Source: Hysterium pulicare CBS 123377
Lineage: Eukaryota; Ascomycota; Dothideomycetes; Hysteriales; Hysteriaceae
Assembly: GCA_000467715.1 (NCBI GenBank)
Contig: AJFK01000088.1
Location: 1-64,000, forward strand
Direction of reading: 5' to 3'
DNA length: 64,000 nucleotides
The translations under genes and the position numbers were made by a program. Below, piece by piece: positions 21,852 to 34,272 of this stretch (positions are counted from its first letter, which is position 1; every line of letters starts with the position of its first letter). The notes under the pieces were generated by a model. That model worked only from the letters and a program-made list of their open reading frames with translations. It was not told the origin of the DNA and made no database searches.

Positions 21852-22310
21852 CTACTCCTCCATAGCATCGTCAGGATCCTGGAAGTCCTCATCGTCGTCT
21901 TCCTCCTCGTCTTCATCGCCCAACTCCTGAGCTGCCTTCGAGAAGTCGATGTTCTTTCCGCGCGTACGGCCATTGAGGATGTTGTCTGTGTTTATCTCCT
22001 CCATGTTGTCTTCGTCTTCGGCTTCCACTGTTTCTGACATTAGAGCAATGTATCATTATAAGCGCCCGGCCGGATGGGAACTTCGTACCTTCGGCACCCT
22101 GGAAGAAACGTGTTAGTTGAGAATTGTGGGAAGTTTCTGGGGCAATTATGAACGTACGTGGTCTTCAACGCCAGATTCCTCCTCCGAAGACTCTTCTTCT
22201 TCCTCCATGTTGGCCTCCGGAACCTGAGGAGCCTTGCCCTTTCCCTTGTCAACAGTCGTGGGGTTGCCCATTTCAGTGTCCTCCATTTTGTGATCAGATT
22301 GATCGGCCAT
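21852..22310 (-). CDS. CHZ1: Histone H2A.Z chaperone Chz1
   Basis: Nuclear chaperone that carries H2A.Z-H2B dimers to the SWR1 remodeller. Exons 22310-22158, 22098-22089 and 22033-21852 give 114 residues. The middle exon is only 10 nt (coding Gly-Ala-Glu plus one base); skipping it breaks the frame. Both introns (59 and 55 nt) have good branch sites (CTAAC, CTAAT). The N half is acidic (EEEEESSEEESG). The CHZ signature follows (NILNGRTRGKNIDFSKA), then a long acidic tail. Small size, two acidic runs and the RTRGKxIDF core make the assignment firm. It sits inside the VOC cluster without any functional link that I can see. Confidence 0.9.
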
Positions 22311-23119
22311 GGTTGCGCAGATGTATCTGATTAAAAGGGTAAGTAAGTGTCAGTGCTCCTGGGGGTGCGCGATCGAAGGTCTAGAGTTGTTTGTTGGAGG
22401 ATGGAGAGAGTGAATGGACGGTGAAGCGCCGCCGCCTTTTGTAAATTCGTCCTGGCGGCGGGAGGTCGCGAGACGCGATAGATTGCCGCTTTACCAAATT
22501 AGGTAAGCCTCAAACTGCAGTGATGGGGTTGCCGGTGCAACCAAACAATATCTTTGTTTTCATTTCTCACGGGAGATGTTTGTGCACTTCATGTAGATAG
22601 AGCTCGATACTTCTTCGAGGATTCACGGCATTTTGAGCAGAAAAGTGGTACTGAGGAAGATCGTGGGACTAGTTCCGCACTCTTCTAAGTACGGCTAAGG
22701 GAAGACTATAGTATGAGTACCCCCTTGATACTGTAGCAATATATAGCTCTATCAGACTCCGAACCTATGCCTCTAGTAAGCTTTCTATCTAAAGGTCGGG
22801 CTATAGGGAAAAAAAAGAAAGGCAAGGCATACATCCTCGTCGTTCATCCTACCCCTTCCTTTCACAATCACTGCTCGATTGATCTAAGTCGTTTCCAAAT
22901 GTCATTCTCCCATATGATTCTACATCACACCGGAATTTTCGATGCAGATTTTTTTTAAGATTTCGCATTCTACTCAGTAAAGCGCCGCGAAGCGACAAAG
23001 CCTTGAAATCATTAAATGCATGTCTATAAAGCCTTGATTACGTTTCCCTCTTACCAGTACTCTCCGTCATCCCACTCACAAAGCCAAATTTTCAATATCT
23101 ACAATGGCAGCACATAACA
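22311..23119. other. Intergenic, partly AT-rich
   Basis: CHZ1 promoter and upstream region of the fourth VOC copy. The part 22680-22960 is TA-rich and poor in CpG by eye, suggesting old RIP-type mutation; no element family is recognisable. Confidence 0.4.
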
Positions 23120-23699
23120 ATGATCCACCGAAAATATATCCCAGGACAGACAAGATTACGCTTCGCGTTCCAACCAGAAGCGTTGCACAAATCAGCCCGA
23201 GACCCTCCTTGCTCGTTCGCCCACATGGTCATCTGGGCGAGACAACCGGACGATCTAATCTCCTGGTACCAGCGTTTCTTTGGCGGTTTGTTTACCAAGC
23301 CTAGTGATTTGGCGATAAATTCCATAAGTCTCGAAAATGGGCGAGAGCGCATTGCTATTAAATATGTCCCAGAGGCCTCCTAAAGTGGAATACGCCTGGA
23401 ATCACCCATTTCATAGAATGGATTTCATCTACCAGTCCCATTTGAACCCCCACAAAACTTACCGTCGCCATAGCGCTCTAGCTATTCGACCGAAGGAGTG
23501 TGTCATTAGTGAGCAAGGGATGAATATGCTTTACGAGGACCTGAATGGCAACCTGATTGAGATGCAGGGGTTTTGGTTCAACGAGACCACTTCTTTTGTG
23601 TCTGGCGGGAGTTTCGGAACCATGTATAGGCACTTTAATCACGAAGAAGCATGTGCGGAGTTTGATAAGTGGGCTCTCGATCAGGAAGCGGAGACATAG
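23120..23699 (+). pseudogene. Glyoxalase-like (VOC fold) copy four, frame interrupted
   Basis: Two open stretches in different frames together make a VOC protein. The first (23120-23383) carries SFAHMVIWARQPDDLISWYQ and the strand INSISLENGRERIAIKYV. The second (from about 23380 to 23699) carries YAWNHPFHRMDFIYQ, NMLYEDLNGNLIEMQ and a C-terminal helix. The join falls at KYVPEAS/PPKVEYAW, where a one-base change would suffice. A 58-nt intron ending in CCTAAAG near 23388 with a poor GTCTCG donor would also restore frame, but would remove a conserved strand. Unlike the other copies it keeps both a first-strand His and the Glu after the NGN turn. Either a recently broken gene, a base error, or an unusual intron. 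Confidence 0.6.
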
Positions 23700-25365
23700 T
23701 CGTGTTTTGCCAGGAGAGGTAACAAGCTTCACTGGTACCTTCATGGAGCGTATGGGTTAGTCACAATGATTGTACGCAACACATCTCCCATTTCTGTTAA
23801 TTCATCATTCCCAGAGATATGCTATAATTTACAACATCCTTCCAGAAAAGTAATATACTGGCTTCCCCTACTAGATTTGTATTGATGCCTCAAACAATCT
23901 TCGGATGCGATCTTCCAGCTTTAGCACCAAGTCAGCGCGACCCGAAGTCGTGTGCAAAGATAGGTTGACCGTGTTCCTATTATATAGAATAAGTCATGGA
24001 GTATCCATACAGAAGAGCGCTTCAAACCCTTCAGCCAAGGCAAGCCCTTTCCCTTTAAACTCCATCACGTGCGCGCTTACCTACACAACCTTCCAAGGTT
24101 GTCAAGTCAAATGCAACGACCAACCAGTCAATTTTCACATGCTCACATCGAGATCCTAGCTTGAAGGTCTACAAAAGAAACCATATCCATGAAGCAGCTA
24201 CACGTTAGCTACTTGTACTAAAATAATGTACAGCCAACAGTATGCTGCAAAGGTACCAGACCTAGCTTGTGATGAACGAATTGAAACCTTGATAATGCAG
24301 CATGTTGTACTCTTTATTATTGTGCCTCGAAGTATTTCTCCGGGGATTAACACTGGGAGGGCCCATCATGCATCCTCTAACTGCTTAAGTCGAACTAAAT
24401 GTCAAGAGTCTCGCGAAGTCGCAACAGTCTTCGACTTTTTGCGTTCTCTGCTTAAGCGGTCCGCTTTACCGTGCTTTGGACCTTTGCATTAGCTAATAAG
24501 AAGAGGGTGGACTTATGCGATTATTGTGTACGAAAAGCAAATAACACTCGGCCACTGTGCATACAGAAGATTCATCACGCGGGCAATTCCGACGGTTAAT
24601 ATACTTCTTTTTGATATCTTTCCGCATTCGGGATCAATCTCTCGTAGTACAGCAGTACGTAAATATGCGGGTGTCGTGGGAGTATCTGCACGTAAGGTGT
24701 CAACCTGCTCTGCAGCATTTCTCCCCCTTGTGACCTGCTGCATTACGAGCCGCAATATCCAGCCTCGTCTCACCAGAGATGGTCTCAAAACCAGCAAACC
24801 ATTAGGTACGTACCCATTTGCGCCAGAATTGAATATCTGAAGGCGGTGAGGTAAAGGACCCTGAAGCTAGTTTAGTACATCGCACATTCGCCTCAGCAAG
24901 TCAACAGTCTTGGGTGACTTGGAAGTGCCTGGGCAAAAATAATCGAAGCAACCAAAATCGATGCGATATCGGCGTAGAGTGGTAGAAATCTCTGTTCTCG
25001 TGACTCATGGAATATCTCGCCTGAGCAGTCCATTGCCGAGTAGAAAAACGGTGGCTAGAAGGCTGCTAGAGGGTCAGATTCCGTGAATTCCCGACGGCAT
25101 CCTTTTGTTGTTTTGCCGTTGATGCCGTAGTGGCAGAGTCGTCCGTCCGTCAGGCCAGATCGACTCCATCCATCCCCGGTTGGCGATTTCAGGGTGGTCG
25201 ATATTTTCTGTTTTTCGAGGCATTCGATCAACAATATGCAATTCGGCGTAAGCCATTCATCGGGATGCAAGCGATTTTGGCCGCCCAGCTGCTGGAGGCG
25301 GGGTCTTTAAGAGATCTCCAGCATCGTTTTTTGCATTTCCGAATTGGTGACGTTTTTGGGGGCCC

Positions 25366-25371
25366 GATAAG
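25366..25371 (+). promoter_or_regulatory. GATA-factor site (GATAAG)
   Basis: Matches the HGATAR core bound by AreA/NIT2-type nitrogen regulators; two more lie closer to the gene. Relevance is inferred from the nitrogen-assimilation gene downstream. Confidence 0.3.
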
Positions 25372-26384
25372 AGCTGCACGGACAGATGACCGACTAAAAT
25401 TACGACTAAGAAGCATCGGCAGCCTCCTACTAGCAAAGGCGAGCCAATTGCTGGTCGCAGAATACAAACAGAACTGCGTGGGCGCGCTGCGGCAATCTGG
25501 CCCTAGGGAGCTTGGAGCAACGGGAAAGCCACATGCATGCTGCACCTCCTGGTCATCGAAAAGTGTCAAGGGCGAGTTCGGAGCTTGGTGATTCGTTCTC
25601 TAGCAAAACGCTGCATCGCCCTGGCGCCCCTTAGGCTGCTTATGGTAATGTGTAGTGGCAGAAACCGTGGGGTAACAGGGCAAATTTTCCAAACGCACGA
25701 CAGACCTGCAGGGAAATCATTAAATAAGACGTGAACAGCTTGCCAGGTTGCGGGTCGATGCTGTTTGCGGAGGCTCTGTCATTCCTGCGACTCCTTCCGC
25801 GGGTCGCTGGATACGCAATTGACGGTTTTGTTGAGCCTAGTCGACGAGAGAGTGATTTCATTGTTCCAGTTTGGAGGGGCGTGCGGATAGGGTGGCACGA
25901 AAGTTTTGGATAGCCCTATGCAGATTTTCGTAGCATCACCAAGTAATATACCCCCAAGACGGAAGATATCCTGATGCTGGAGAAGCGAAGCTGCCGCTGC
26001 CTGAGAACAACACAGCAAGCCATTTGAAATGGGCCTAGATCAATTGGCAGCAGCGTTGTAATGAGATATTGTTAGCGTTGTCGTGAATTTTCCCCACCTC
26101 GCTGCTTCCCTTCATAAGGCTCCTCCGCCGTCCTTCCTACTCCCTCCCCTTTGCCTTCACCACAACACTCTTCACAGAGCCTGGCAGCGATTGAAGGAAC
26201 ACGAGCGAGTCCGCATCTCATCAGCAAGGCCACTGTTCCCGTCAGCGTGAGTTATCCCAGCTCTTTATACTCCTCTTCGTCTGCACCCAGCACCAGACAT
26301 ATCCTCTCCCCAGGGAGCTTGTCCACGCGCAAGGTTTACCGAGCGCCGTCAACACAACCCCGCTAGCTCCCATTCGCCGAAGCT

Positions 26385-26420
26385 CTTATCAAAAGAACTC
26401 TGTGCTTCTGGTAGTTATCA
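26385..26420 (-). promoter_or_regulatory. Paired GATA-factor sites
   Basis: CTTATC at 26385 and TTATCA at 26415 (GATAAG and TGATAA on the minus strand), about 370-400 nt before the glutamate synthase start. Paired GATA sites are the usual arrangement in nitrogen-regulated fungal promoters. Confidence 0.35.
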
Positions 26421-26791
26421 GTGCAGACGAATCGACAGCTTTCGTCATAGCATCGTACTGCCCAGGCCGGGGCACTGCAGAGCAGCTGCGGCACTCGCGG
26501 TGGTTGACGTGTGGGCATTGCCACAGCCTTCAGTTCTCCCACTCACTACACTCCTCCTCTTGTGATTGCTTTTGACATACACGGTGTCTTTCAGACAACG
26601 GACTCGAGTCTGCTCCTCGGATCTTCATCTTGTGAGCTTCACCAAACTAACCGAGTCTGCAGGCATCATTGCAACAACCACCAAGCTCGAAATCTTCAGC
26701 CACAACAAAACCTTTTCCTGAAGTCTTGCTACAGAATCACACTCGAGTAAAATCTTCAGCTTTTCGAGAGACCTTCGGCCTGTTGCCGAGG

Positions 26792-29700
26792 ATGGGTCGG
26801 GTCTCGTTCGCCGAAAACACCACAGCACACGACGAGGACCTCATTGAGGAGGAACAAACAACAAGTGTGTTCCCGTACCAGGACACACCAGAAAACAAAT
26901 CATGGGCCGGTACACTCCCACTCAAGCAGGGTCTCTATGATCCCGACCTTGAGAAGGATGCTTGCGGTGTCGGCTTCGCTGCGTAAGTTGTTCGACGGTT
27001 GACTCAGGTACCATAGCTGACAACTATGCAGCCATATCAAGGGTAAAGCGAGCCACAAGATCATCAGTGATGGTAAACAACCCTTCCCAAATGTAGGCTG
27101 CATTAGTCCGGTCTTACTAACTTGTCACAGCGAAGAGTCTGTTGTGCAACATGACGCACCGTGGCGCTGTTGGATCTGACGCTAGAGACGGCGACGGTGC
27201 TGGTGTAATGACTTCCCTTCCACATAAGTTCTTCGTGAAGAACTTCGAACGTGAACAAGGTATCAAGCTGCCACCTCAGGGGCAGTACGCTGCTGGAAAC
27301 CTTTTCTTCAAACCGGACAAAGACATTTTGCGAGAGACAGTCGCTACATTTGAGGAAGTAGCAGATTCACTCGACCTTCGAGTCCTTGGATGGCGAGAGG
27401 TGCCCCGCGACTCAGCCCTCTTGGGTCCAGCAGCTTTGTCTCGAGAACCAATGATACTCCAACCATTCGTGGTATTGAAGTCAGCATACGGTGACGGGAA
27501 GGAGCCAAAGTCGGACTTTGCAGACTTGTATAACGATGCACATTTTGAGCGACAGCTCTATGTCCTGCGAAAGCGAGCGACCCACGTCATTGGGTTGCAC
27601 AATTGGTTCTATCTTTGCTCCTTGAGCAATAAAAACATCGTGTATAAGGGTCAATTGGCACCTGTTCAGGTGTATGAGTACTACCACGATCTCGTATCAG
27701 TCGACTATGAGGGTCATTTTGCTTTGGTACACTCACGATTCTCGACAAATACATTTCCGAGTTGGGACCGTGCTCAGCCCCTACGGTGGGCCGCCCATAA
27801 CGGTGAGATCAATACCTTACGAGGAAACAAGAACTGGATGAGGGCACGTGAAGGTGTCATGAAGTCAGATGTTTTTGGCGATGACCTTGACCTATTGTAC
27901 CCGATTATTGAGGATGGTGGATCTGACTCGGCCGCTTTCGACAATGTTCTCGAACTCCTTGTGATCAACGGCGTGCTTTCTCTGCCAGAAGCTGTCATGC
28001 TCATGGTACCCGAAGCATGGCAAGGTAATCGATCACTTGATCCAGCCAGACAGGCCTTCTACGAGTGGGCAGGCTGTATGATGGAACCTTGGGACGGTCC
28101 AGCCCTCTTCACTTTCTCTGATGGCCGATACTGCGGCGCCACTCTCGACAGAAACGGACTTCGACCTTGTCGATACTATGTTACTGACGATGACCGAATC
28201 ATCTGTGCTTCTGAAGTCGGCACCATCTCCATCCAACCAGAGAAGATCGTTCAGAAGGGTCGATTGCAGCCGGGTCGAATGCTCTTGGTTGACACACTCG
28301 TAGGCCGCATCGTTGATGATGCTGAGCTGAAACAGACTGTTTCAAGCCGATTTGACTTCCGAGCATGGATCGAGAAACAACTTATCACACTGCCCTCAAT
28401 TATGAACCAGCTCAGCGAGAAGGGCACGGACCTCAGCCATCAATTAACAGATTCCCGAGTGCATGAGGATCCCCGGTTGCGAGCCTTTGGCTACTCCTTA
28501 GAGCAAGTCAGTCTTTTGCTGGGACCCATGGCCGCCGACTCGAAGGAAGCCCTAGGATCTATGGGCAACGACGCTCCTCTTGCGTGCCTCGCCACCCAAC
28601 CTCGGCTGCTCTCTGAGTATTTCCGCCAACTGTTTGCTCAAGTCACAAACCCTCCTATCGATCCCATCCGCGAGGCTATTGTCATGTCGCTGGAAGCATA
28701 TGTTGGGCCACAAGGCAACCTCCTGGAGATGGATGAGAGTCAATGCCACCGCATGCTTCTGCCCTCTCCGGTCTTGTCCATTGAAGAGTACAAAGCGCTT
28801 GTCAATACTCATGCGCTATACCCGGACTGGAGCGTCAAGTACATCGACATTACCTTTCCCAAGAAGGAAGGTATCCAAGGCTATCTGGATGCCCTTGATC
28901 GTATCTGCGAAGCTGCAAGCGAGGGTATCACAAACGGAGACAACATTCTCGTCCTTTCGGATCGTGATACATCTGCTGATCGTGTACCTGTGTCTGCTCT
29001 TTTGGCCACTGGTATGGTGCACCACCACCTGGTGAGGAACCGATGGCGATCACAAGCAGCCTTGGTAGTCGAGACTGGCGAAGCTCGAGAGGTTCATCAC
29101 ATGTGTGTTCTTGTCGGCTACGGTGCCGATGCTATTTGCCCTTATCTTGCCATCGAGTGCATTTTGAAGATGAGTCGTGAGGGGCTTATTCGAAAGAAGC
29201 TCAGCCCAGAGCAACTGATCGATAACTACAAGCATTCCTGCGATGGGGGCATCTTGAAGGTTATGAGCAAGATGGGTATCTCCACCCTTCAGAGTTACAA
29301 GGGCGCCCAAATTTTCGAAGCTCTTGGTATTCATGACTCTGTTGTAGATCGTTGTTTTACCGGAACGGCAAGCCGGATAAAGGGTATGACCTTCGAACTG
29401 ATTGCCCAAGATGCATTCGCTTTGCACGAGAAAGGTTACCCGTCCCGTAGCATTGTTGAAGTCCCTGGTCTTGCTGAGACTGGCGAGTACCACTGGAGAG
29501 ATGGCGGTGAGCCGCACGTCAACGATCCCACCGCTATTGCCAACATCCAAGACGCGGTACGCACTAAGAACGACAAATCGTACGAGGCATACTCCATTGC
29601 CGAGTATGAACGCATCAAGGACTGCACGCTCCGTGGTCTTCTAGACTTCAACTTTGACGACAGAACCCCAGTGCCGATTGACCAGGTGGAGCCATGGACA

Positions 29701-32700
29701 GAAATTGTTCGACGGTTCGTCACTGGTGCCATGTCTTACGGCTCGATCTCAATGGAATCTCATTCCACCTTGGCTGTTGCAATGAACCGACTGGGAGGCA
29801 AGTCGAATACGGGAGAAGGTGGCGAAGATCCTGAACGCAGCCTCCGTCTAGACAATGGCGATACTATGCGTTCTGCCATCAAGCAAGTTGCGTCTGGTCG
29901 ATTTGGCGTTACTAGTAACTACCTTGCTGATGCTGATGAGCTCCAAATCAAGATGGCCCAAGGTGCTAAGCCTGGCGAGGGTGGTGAACTCCCGGGACAC
30001 AAGGTTTCTGGACCCATCGCGAAGACTAGGCATTCAACCCCTGGCGTCGGTCTGATCTCCCCTCCACCGCATCACGACATCTACTCGATCGAAGATCTGA
30101 AACAGTTGATCTACGACTTGAAGTGCTCGAATCCACGTGCCCGTGTATCAGTCAAGCTCGTTTCCGAGACTGGTGTTGGTATCGTAGCCTCTGGTGTCGC
30201 TAAAGCCAAGGCTGATCATGTTCTCATCTCCGGTCACGATGGTGGCACTGGTGCTTCCCGTTGGACAGGTATCAAATATGCCGGTCTCCCCTGGGAGCTT
30301 GGTTTGGCCGAGACGCACCAGACCCTAGTACTCAACGACCTACGAGGACGAGTAGTCGTCCAGACTGATGGCCAACTCCGGACTGGCCGTGATGTGGCAA
30401 TAGCCTGCCTTTTGGGGGCTGAAGAGTGGGGTTTTGCAACTACCCCTTTGATCGCTATGGGCTGCATCATGATGAGAAAGTGCCATCTCGTAAGTCTTCC
30501 GAACTCCCTCATTTTCCTTTCCCTTTGTCCACCCATCACGTTTGAGCTCTGGGATATCCTTCAAATGGCTTTTCCAGCCGTATCACCTTCTTGCTTTATC
30601 CTTCTCTTTTAAGCTCCAGCTAACTGTCTGTAGAACACATGTCCAGTAGGAATTGCCACCCAGGACACCGAATTGCGGAAGAAATTCCAGGGTACTCCGG
30701 AACACGTAATCAACTTCTTCTACTATGTGGCCAACGAGCTGAGAGCCATCATGGCAAAACTTGGCTTCCGCAACATAAATGAAATGGTTGGACACACCGA
30801 GGCTCTGCGTATCAGGGAAGACCTTCGGACAGCAAAGACTGAAGGGATCGACCTTAGTTTGATCCTGACTCCCGCTCACTCCCTTCGCCCTGGCGTAGCA
30901 ACTTACAATGTCCGGAAACAGGATCACCGACTCCACGTCCGATTGGACAATAAGCTTATCGCGGAAGCAGAGCTCGCCCTCGAGAAGGGCATGCCCACAC
31001 GGATCGAGTGCGACATCGTGAATACGGATCGTGCCTTGGGCGCCACGCTTTCTTACCAGATCAGCAGGCGATATGGGGAAGCTGGTTTGCCACAGGACAC
31101 TATCCACGTCAATATCCGTGGTTCTGCTGGGCAGTCTTTTGGAGCCTACCTCGCTTCTGGTGTGACCCTCGAACTCGAAGGTGACGCAAATGACTACGTC
31201 GGAAAAGGCTTGTCAGGTGGACGCCTGATTGTATACCCCCCTCGGACCGCAGTGTTCAAGGCTGAGGAGAACATCCTTGTTGGCAATGTCTGCCTCTATG
31301 GTGCAACGAGCGGTTACTGCTACCTGAGAGGTGTAGCCGCCGAGCGCTTTGCTGTCCGTAACTCTGGCGTAACCGCTGTCGTCGAAGGCGTTGGTGATCA
31401 TGGATGTGAATACATGACTGGCGGTCGTGTCCTCGTTCTGGGCTCAACTGGGCGAAATTTCGCTGCTGGCATGTCCGGCGGCATTGCATACGTCCTTGAC
31501 ATGTACCACGACTTCGATCAGAAGGTCAATCAAGAAATGGTTGAGCTGTCTGGCCTCGAGGATCCACAAGAGATCGCTTTCGTTCGTGGAATGATTGAAG
31601 ATCATCACCACTACACCGGATCCGAGCTCGCTGCTCGTATCTTACTGGACTTCAGCAGAGCCCTTCCACGATTTGTCAAGGTCATGCCGACCGACTATAA
31701 ACGTGTGCTGTTGGAAGAAGCTGCGAAGGAAGCGGAGAAGAAAAAGAAAGAATATCCGCTCCCTATTCTCCCCGGAAACCCTGTACGAGAGGCTCACGAA
31801 GAGTCAAGACACACTGAACATGAACATGAAGCCAAAGAAAAGAAGAAGAGCGACTTGCTAGACATCGAAGAGAGCGTAACGGATGCGAAAGCAGAGAAGA
31901 AGAAAGCGCTCGTTCTCGACAAGACTCGTGGCTTTATGAAATATCAGAGACGGTCGGAGAAGTATAGGAACCCGAAGACACGGACGCGAGATTGGCAGGA
32001 GCTGTCACAACGATTGAACGAAGACGAATTGAAATACCAAACCGCCCGCTGCATGGACTGTGGTGTTCCTTTCTGTCAGTCGGATAGTGGCTGTCCCATT
32101 AGCAACATCATCCCCAAGTGGAACGAGCTCGTCTTCCAGAATCAGTGGAGAGACGCTCTCAATCGTTTGTTGATGACCAACAACTTCCCGGAGTTCACTG
32201 GTCGTGTGTGCCCTGCCCCTTGTGAGGGTGCCTGTGTGCTTGGTATCAACGAAGATCCTGTCGGCATCAAGTCTATCGAGTGTGCAATTATCGACCGCGG
32301 CTTCGAGATGGGTTGGATGGTTCCTTCGCCACCAAAGTATCGTAGTGGAAAGAAGGTTGCTATCATTGGTTCCGGCCCTGCGGGTCTCGCTGCGGCAGAT
32401 CAGCTCAACAAGGCAGGGCATACCGTCACTGTCTACGAGCGCTCTGACCGGGTTGGTGGCCTGCTCATGTACGGCATCCCTAACATGAAGCTTGACAAAA
32501 AGGTCGTGCAGCGTCGTGTTGATTTCATGGGTGCGGAGGGTGTTCAGTACGTGACTGGTGTTACTGTTGGCGAGGAGGGTCAGGCTAGCCTGGAGTCGCT
32601 GCGTGCTGAAAATGATGCTGTTGTCATTGCTACGGGAGCAACGGTTGCTCGCGACCTTCCGATACCCAACCGAAACCTCAACGGCATCCATTACGCCATG

Positions 32701-33523
32701 CAATTCCTGCACAAGAACACCAAATCCCTTCTGGACTCCAATCTCACCGATGATACTTACATATCTGCGAAGGACAAGCACGTTGTCGTCATTGGTGGCG
32801 GAGACACCGGGAACGACTGCATCGGTACCTCCGTTCGCCATGGAGCCAAATCGGTGACAAACTTCGAGCTCCTGCCACAGCCACCACCAGACCGGGCTCG
32901 AGACAACCCGTGGCCACAATGGCCGCGTATTTACCGTGTTGACTACGGACACTCGGAGGTCAAGACGCACATGGGCAAGGACCCGCGTGAATACTGTGTT
33001 ATGTCAAAAGATTTCGTCGATGATGGCGAAGGCAACGTCAAGGGCATTAACACCGTACGAGTCGAGTGGACCAAATCTGCTACCGGCGGTTGGGACATGA
33101 AGCAAGTCGAAGGCAGTGAGGAGTTCTTCCCTGCTGATCTGGTCCTTCTGTCCATGGGCTTCTTAGGCCCCGAAGAGCGCGTCTTGGGTGGACTAATCGA
33201 GAAAGACGCACGGAAGAACATCAAGACGCCTCCCGGTCACTACAATACGAATGTAGCAGGAGTGTTTGCTGCTGGCGATTGCCGACGTGGTCAATCTTTA
33301 ATTGTTTGGTATGTATTCATTCATCCGCTGCAACTGGAATCCGAACTAACGAAGCTTTAGGGGCATCAACGAAGGCCGTATGGCCGCTCGTGATGTTGAC
33401 TCCTACCTCACCGGCGTCGGCAGTCAGCTACCAATTACCGGTGGTATCGTCAAGCGCCCACCATACGAACTCCTGAACAAGGTCGACGGAGCTCCGAAAG
33501 AGCTCATCACCGCTGCCGCTTAA
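26792..33523 (+). CDS. GLT1: Glutamate synthase (GOGAT), NAD(P)H type
   Basis: Makes two glutamate from glutamine and 2-oxoglutarate; the nitrogen-assimilation GOGAT step. Exons 26792-26982, 27032-27072, 27131-30489, 30634-33308 and 33361-33523 give 2142 residues, the length of the fungal fused alpha/beta enzyme. A propeptide ends before Cys58 (DACGVGF), the glutaminase nucleophile. The class II amidotransferase domain follows, then the central domain, the FMN synthase domain, and the 3Fe-4S cysteines 1189, 1195 and 1200 around an exon junction (KCHLNTCPVG). The GXGXG helix comes next. A charged linker leads to the beta part with 4Fe-4S cysteines ([19 protein letters not shown]), FAD site ([10 protein letters not shown]) and nucleotide site (GGGDTGND). 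The intron at 30490-30633 is long (144 nt). GATA motifs upstream fit nitrogen control. Confidence 0.97.
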
Positions 33524-34272
33524 TTTCCGTGTATAGTTATACCTCACGACAATAGACATGCTTTAACGACGGCGACATGCGAAGTCTTATCATCGAAGGT
33601 TTCATGAATGAGCGAGCGTGGTGGCATGTATTATGAACAAAATAGGCATTAATGTTTGCTGGTTTCAATGCGGTTGTTTTTACTACTCTCACTGAAAGGT
33701 CTGGGGTTCTTTCAACAGGCTTTCATTTGCGGTTCTCTATTCGATACCAATCTCTTACACTTGCAGGAGCTCGGCGGCGGCATACTGGTATGTAGATTGA
33801 TGATGCATTGACTTCTCTATAAATATAGATACCTTCACTACCAATGATAGTGCACTTGCTGCTCATAAGTCTTTCGAGATGTCTCCCCGTGATGTGACTG
33901 AGGAGAATGATTCAAGCTGCGATGGAGCTTCGATTAACCATGTCTAATCTTTCTCAGGCCAAGGAGGCTGTTTGCTCGTATCTGGATTTCAACAATTTAC
34001 GTTTGCGTGCTTCGATGCTCAAAACAAGTCTTACTATCCGAAATCCAGCAAATGCTCTGCATACCTAGGTGCCCAGGCATCTTGTTGTCGGACTTTCGAT
34101 ATCTGTTCATTCAAGCATATATGCCAAGTCGTGGCGCGTAAGTAGCTCGGAAAGTGGTCCGTGCATTTCCTAGCTCAATGCTTTGCGTCAGTCGAAGTTG
34201 GCAAACCAAGATGCCTCCGTCCATCAATATCGACACTCTTTCAAACAAGATGATTTCTGCGTAGTGTGTACT
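33524..34272. other. Intergenic between GLT1 and YME2
   Basis: No gene. A TATA-like TATAAATATA lies near 33818; its target is unclear because the next gene starts 450 nt later. Confidence 0.45.

Larger units (their letters stand above)
23700..26791. other. Three-kilobase gene-free region upstream of glutamate synthase
   Basis: No supportable gene. Short open frames (for example 25130-25591 plus and 25228-25569 minus) overlap one another and look like chance. The last 700 nt, with CT-rich blocks around 26100-26170, is probably promoter and long 5' leader of the glutamate synthase gene. An upstream ATG in frame at 26669 is not used in my model. Confidence 0.5.

Noticed and set aside
25130-25591. 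Overlapping open frames on both strands upstream of GLT1
   Set aside because: No motif, signal or splice support and mutually overlapping; judged chance.
32005-32970. 321-codon open frame on the minus strand
   Set aside because: It lies fully inside the glutamate synthase beta region, whose plus-strand product is conserved end to end; the minus frame is a codon-bias shadow.
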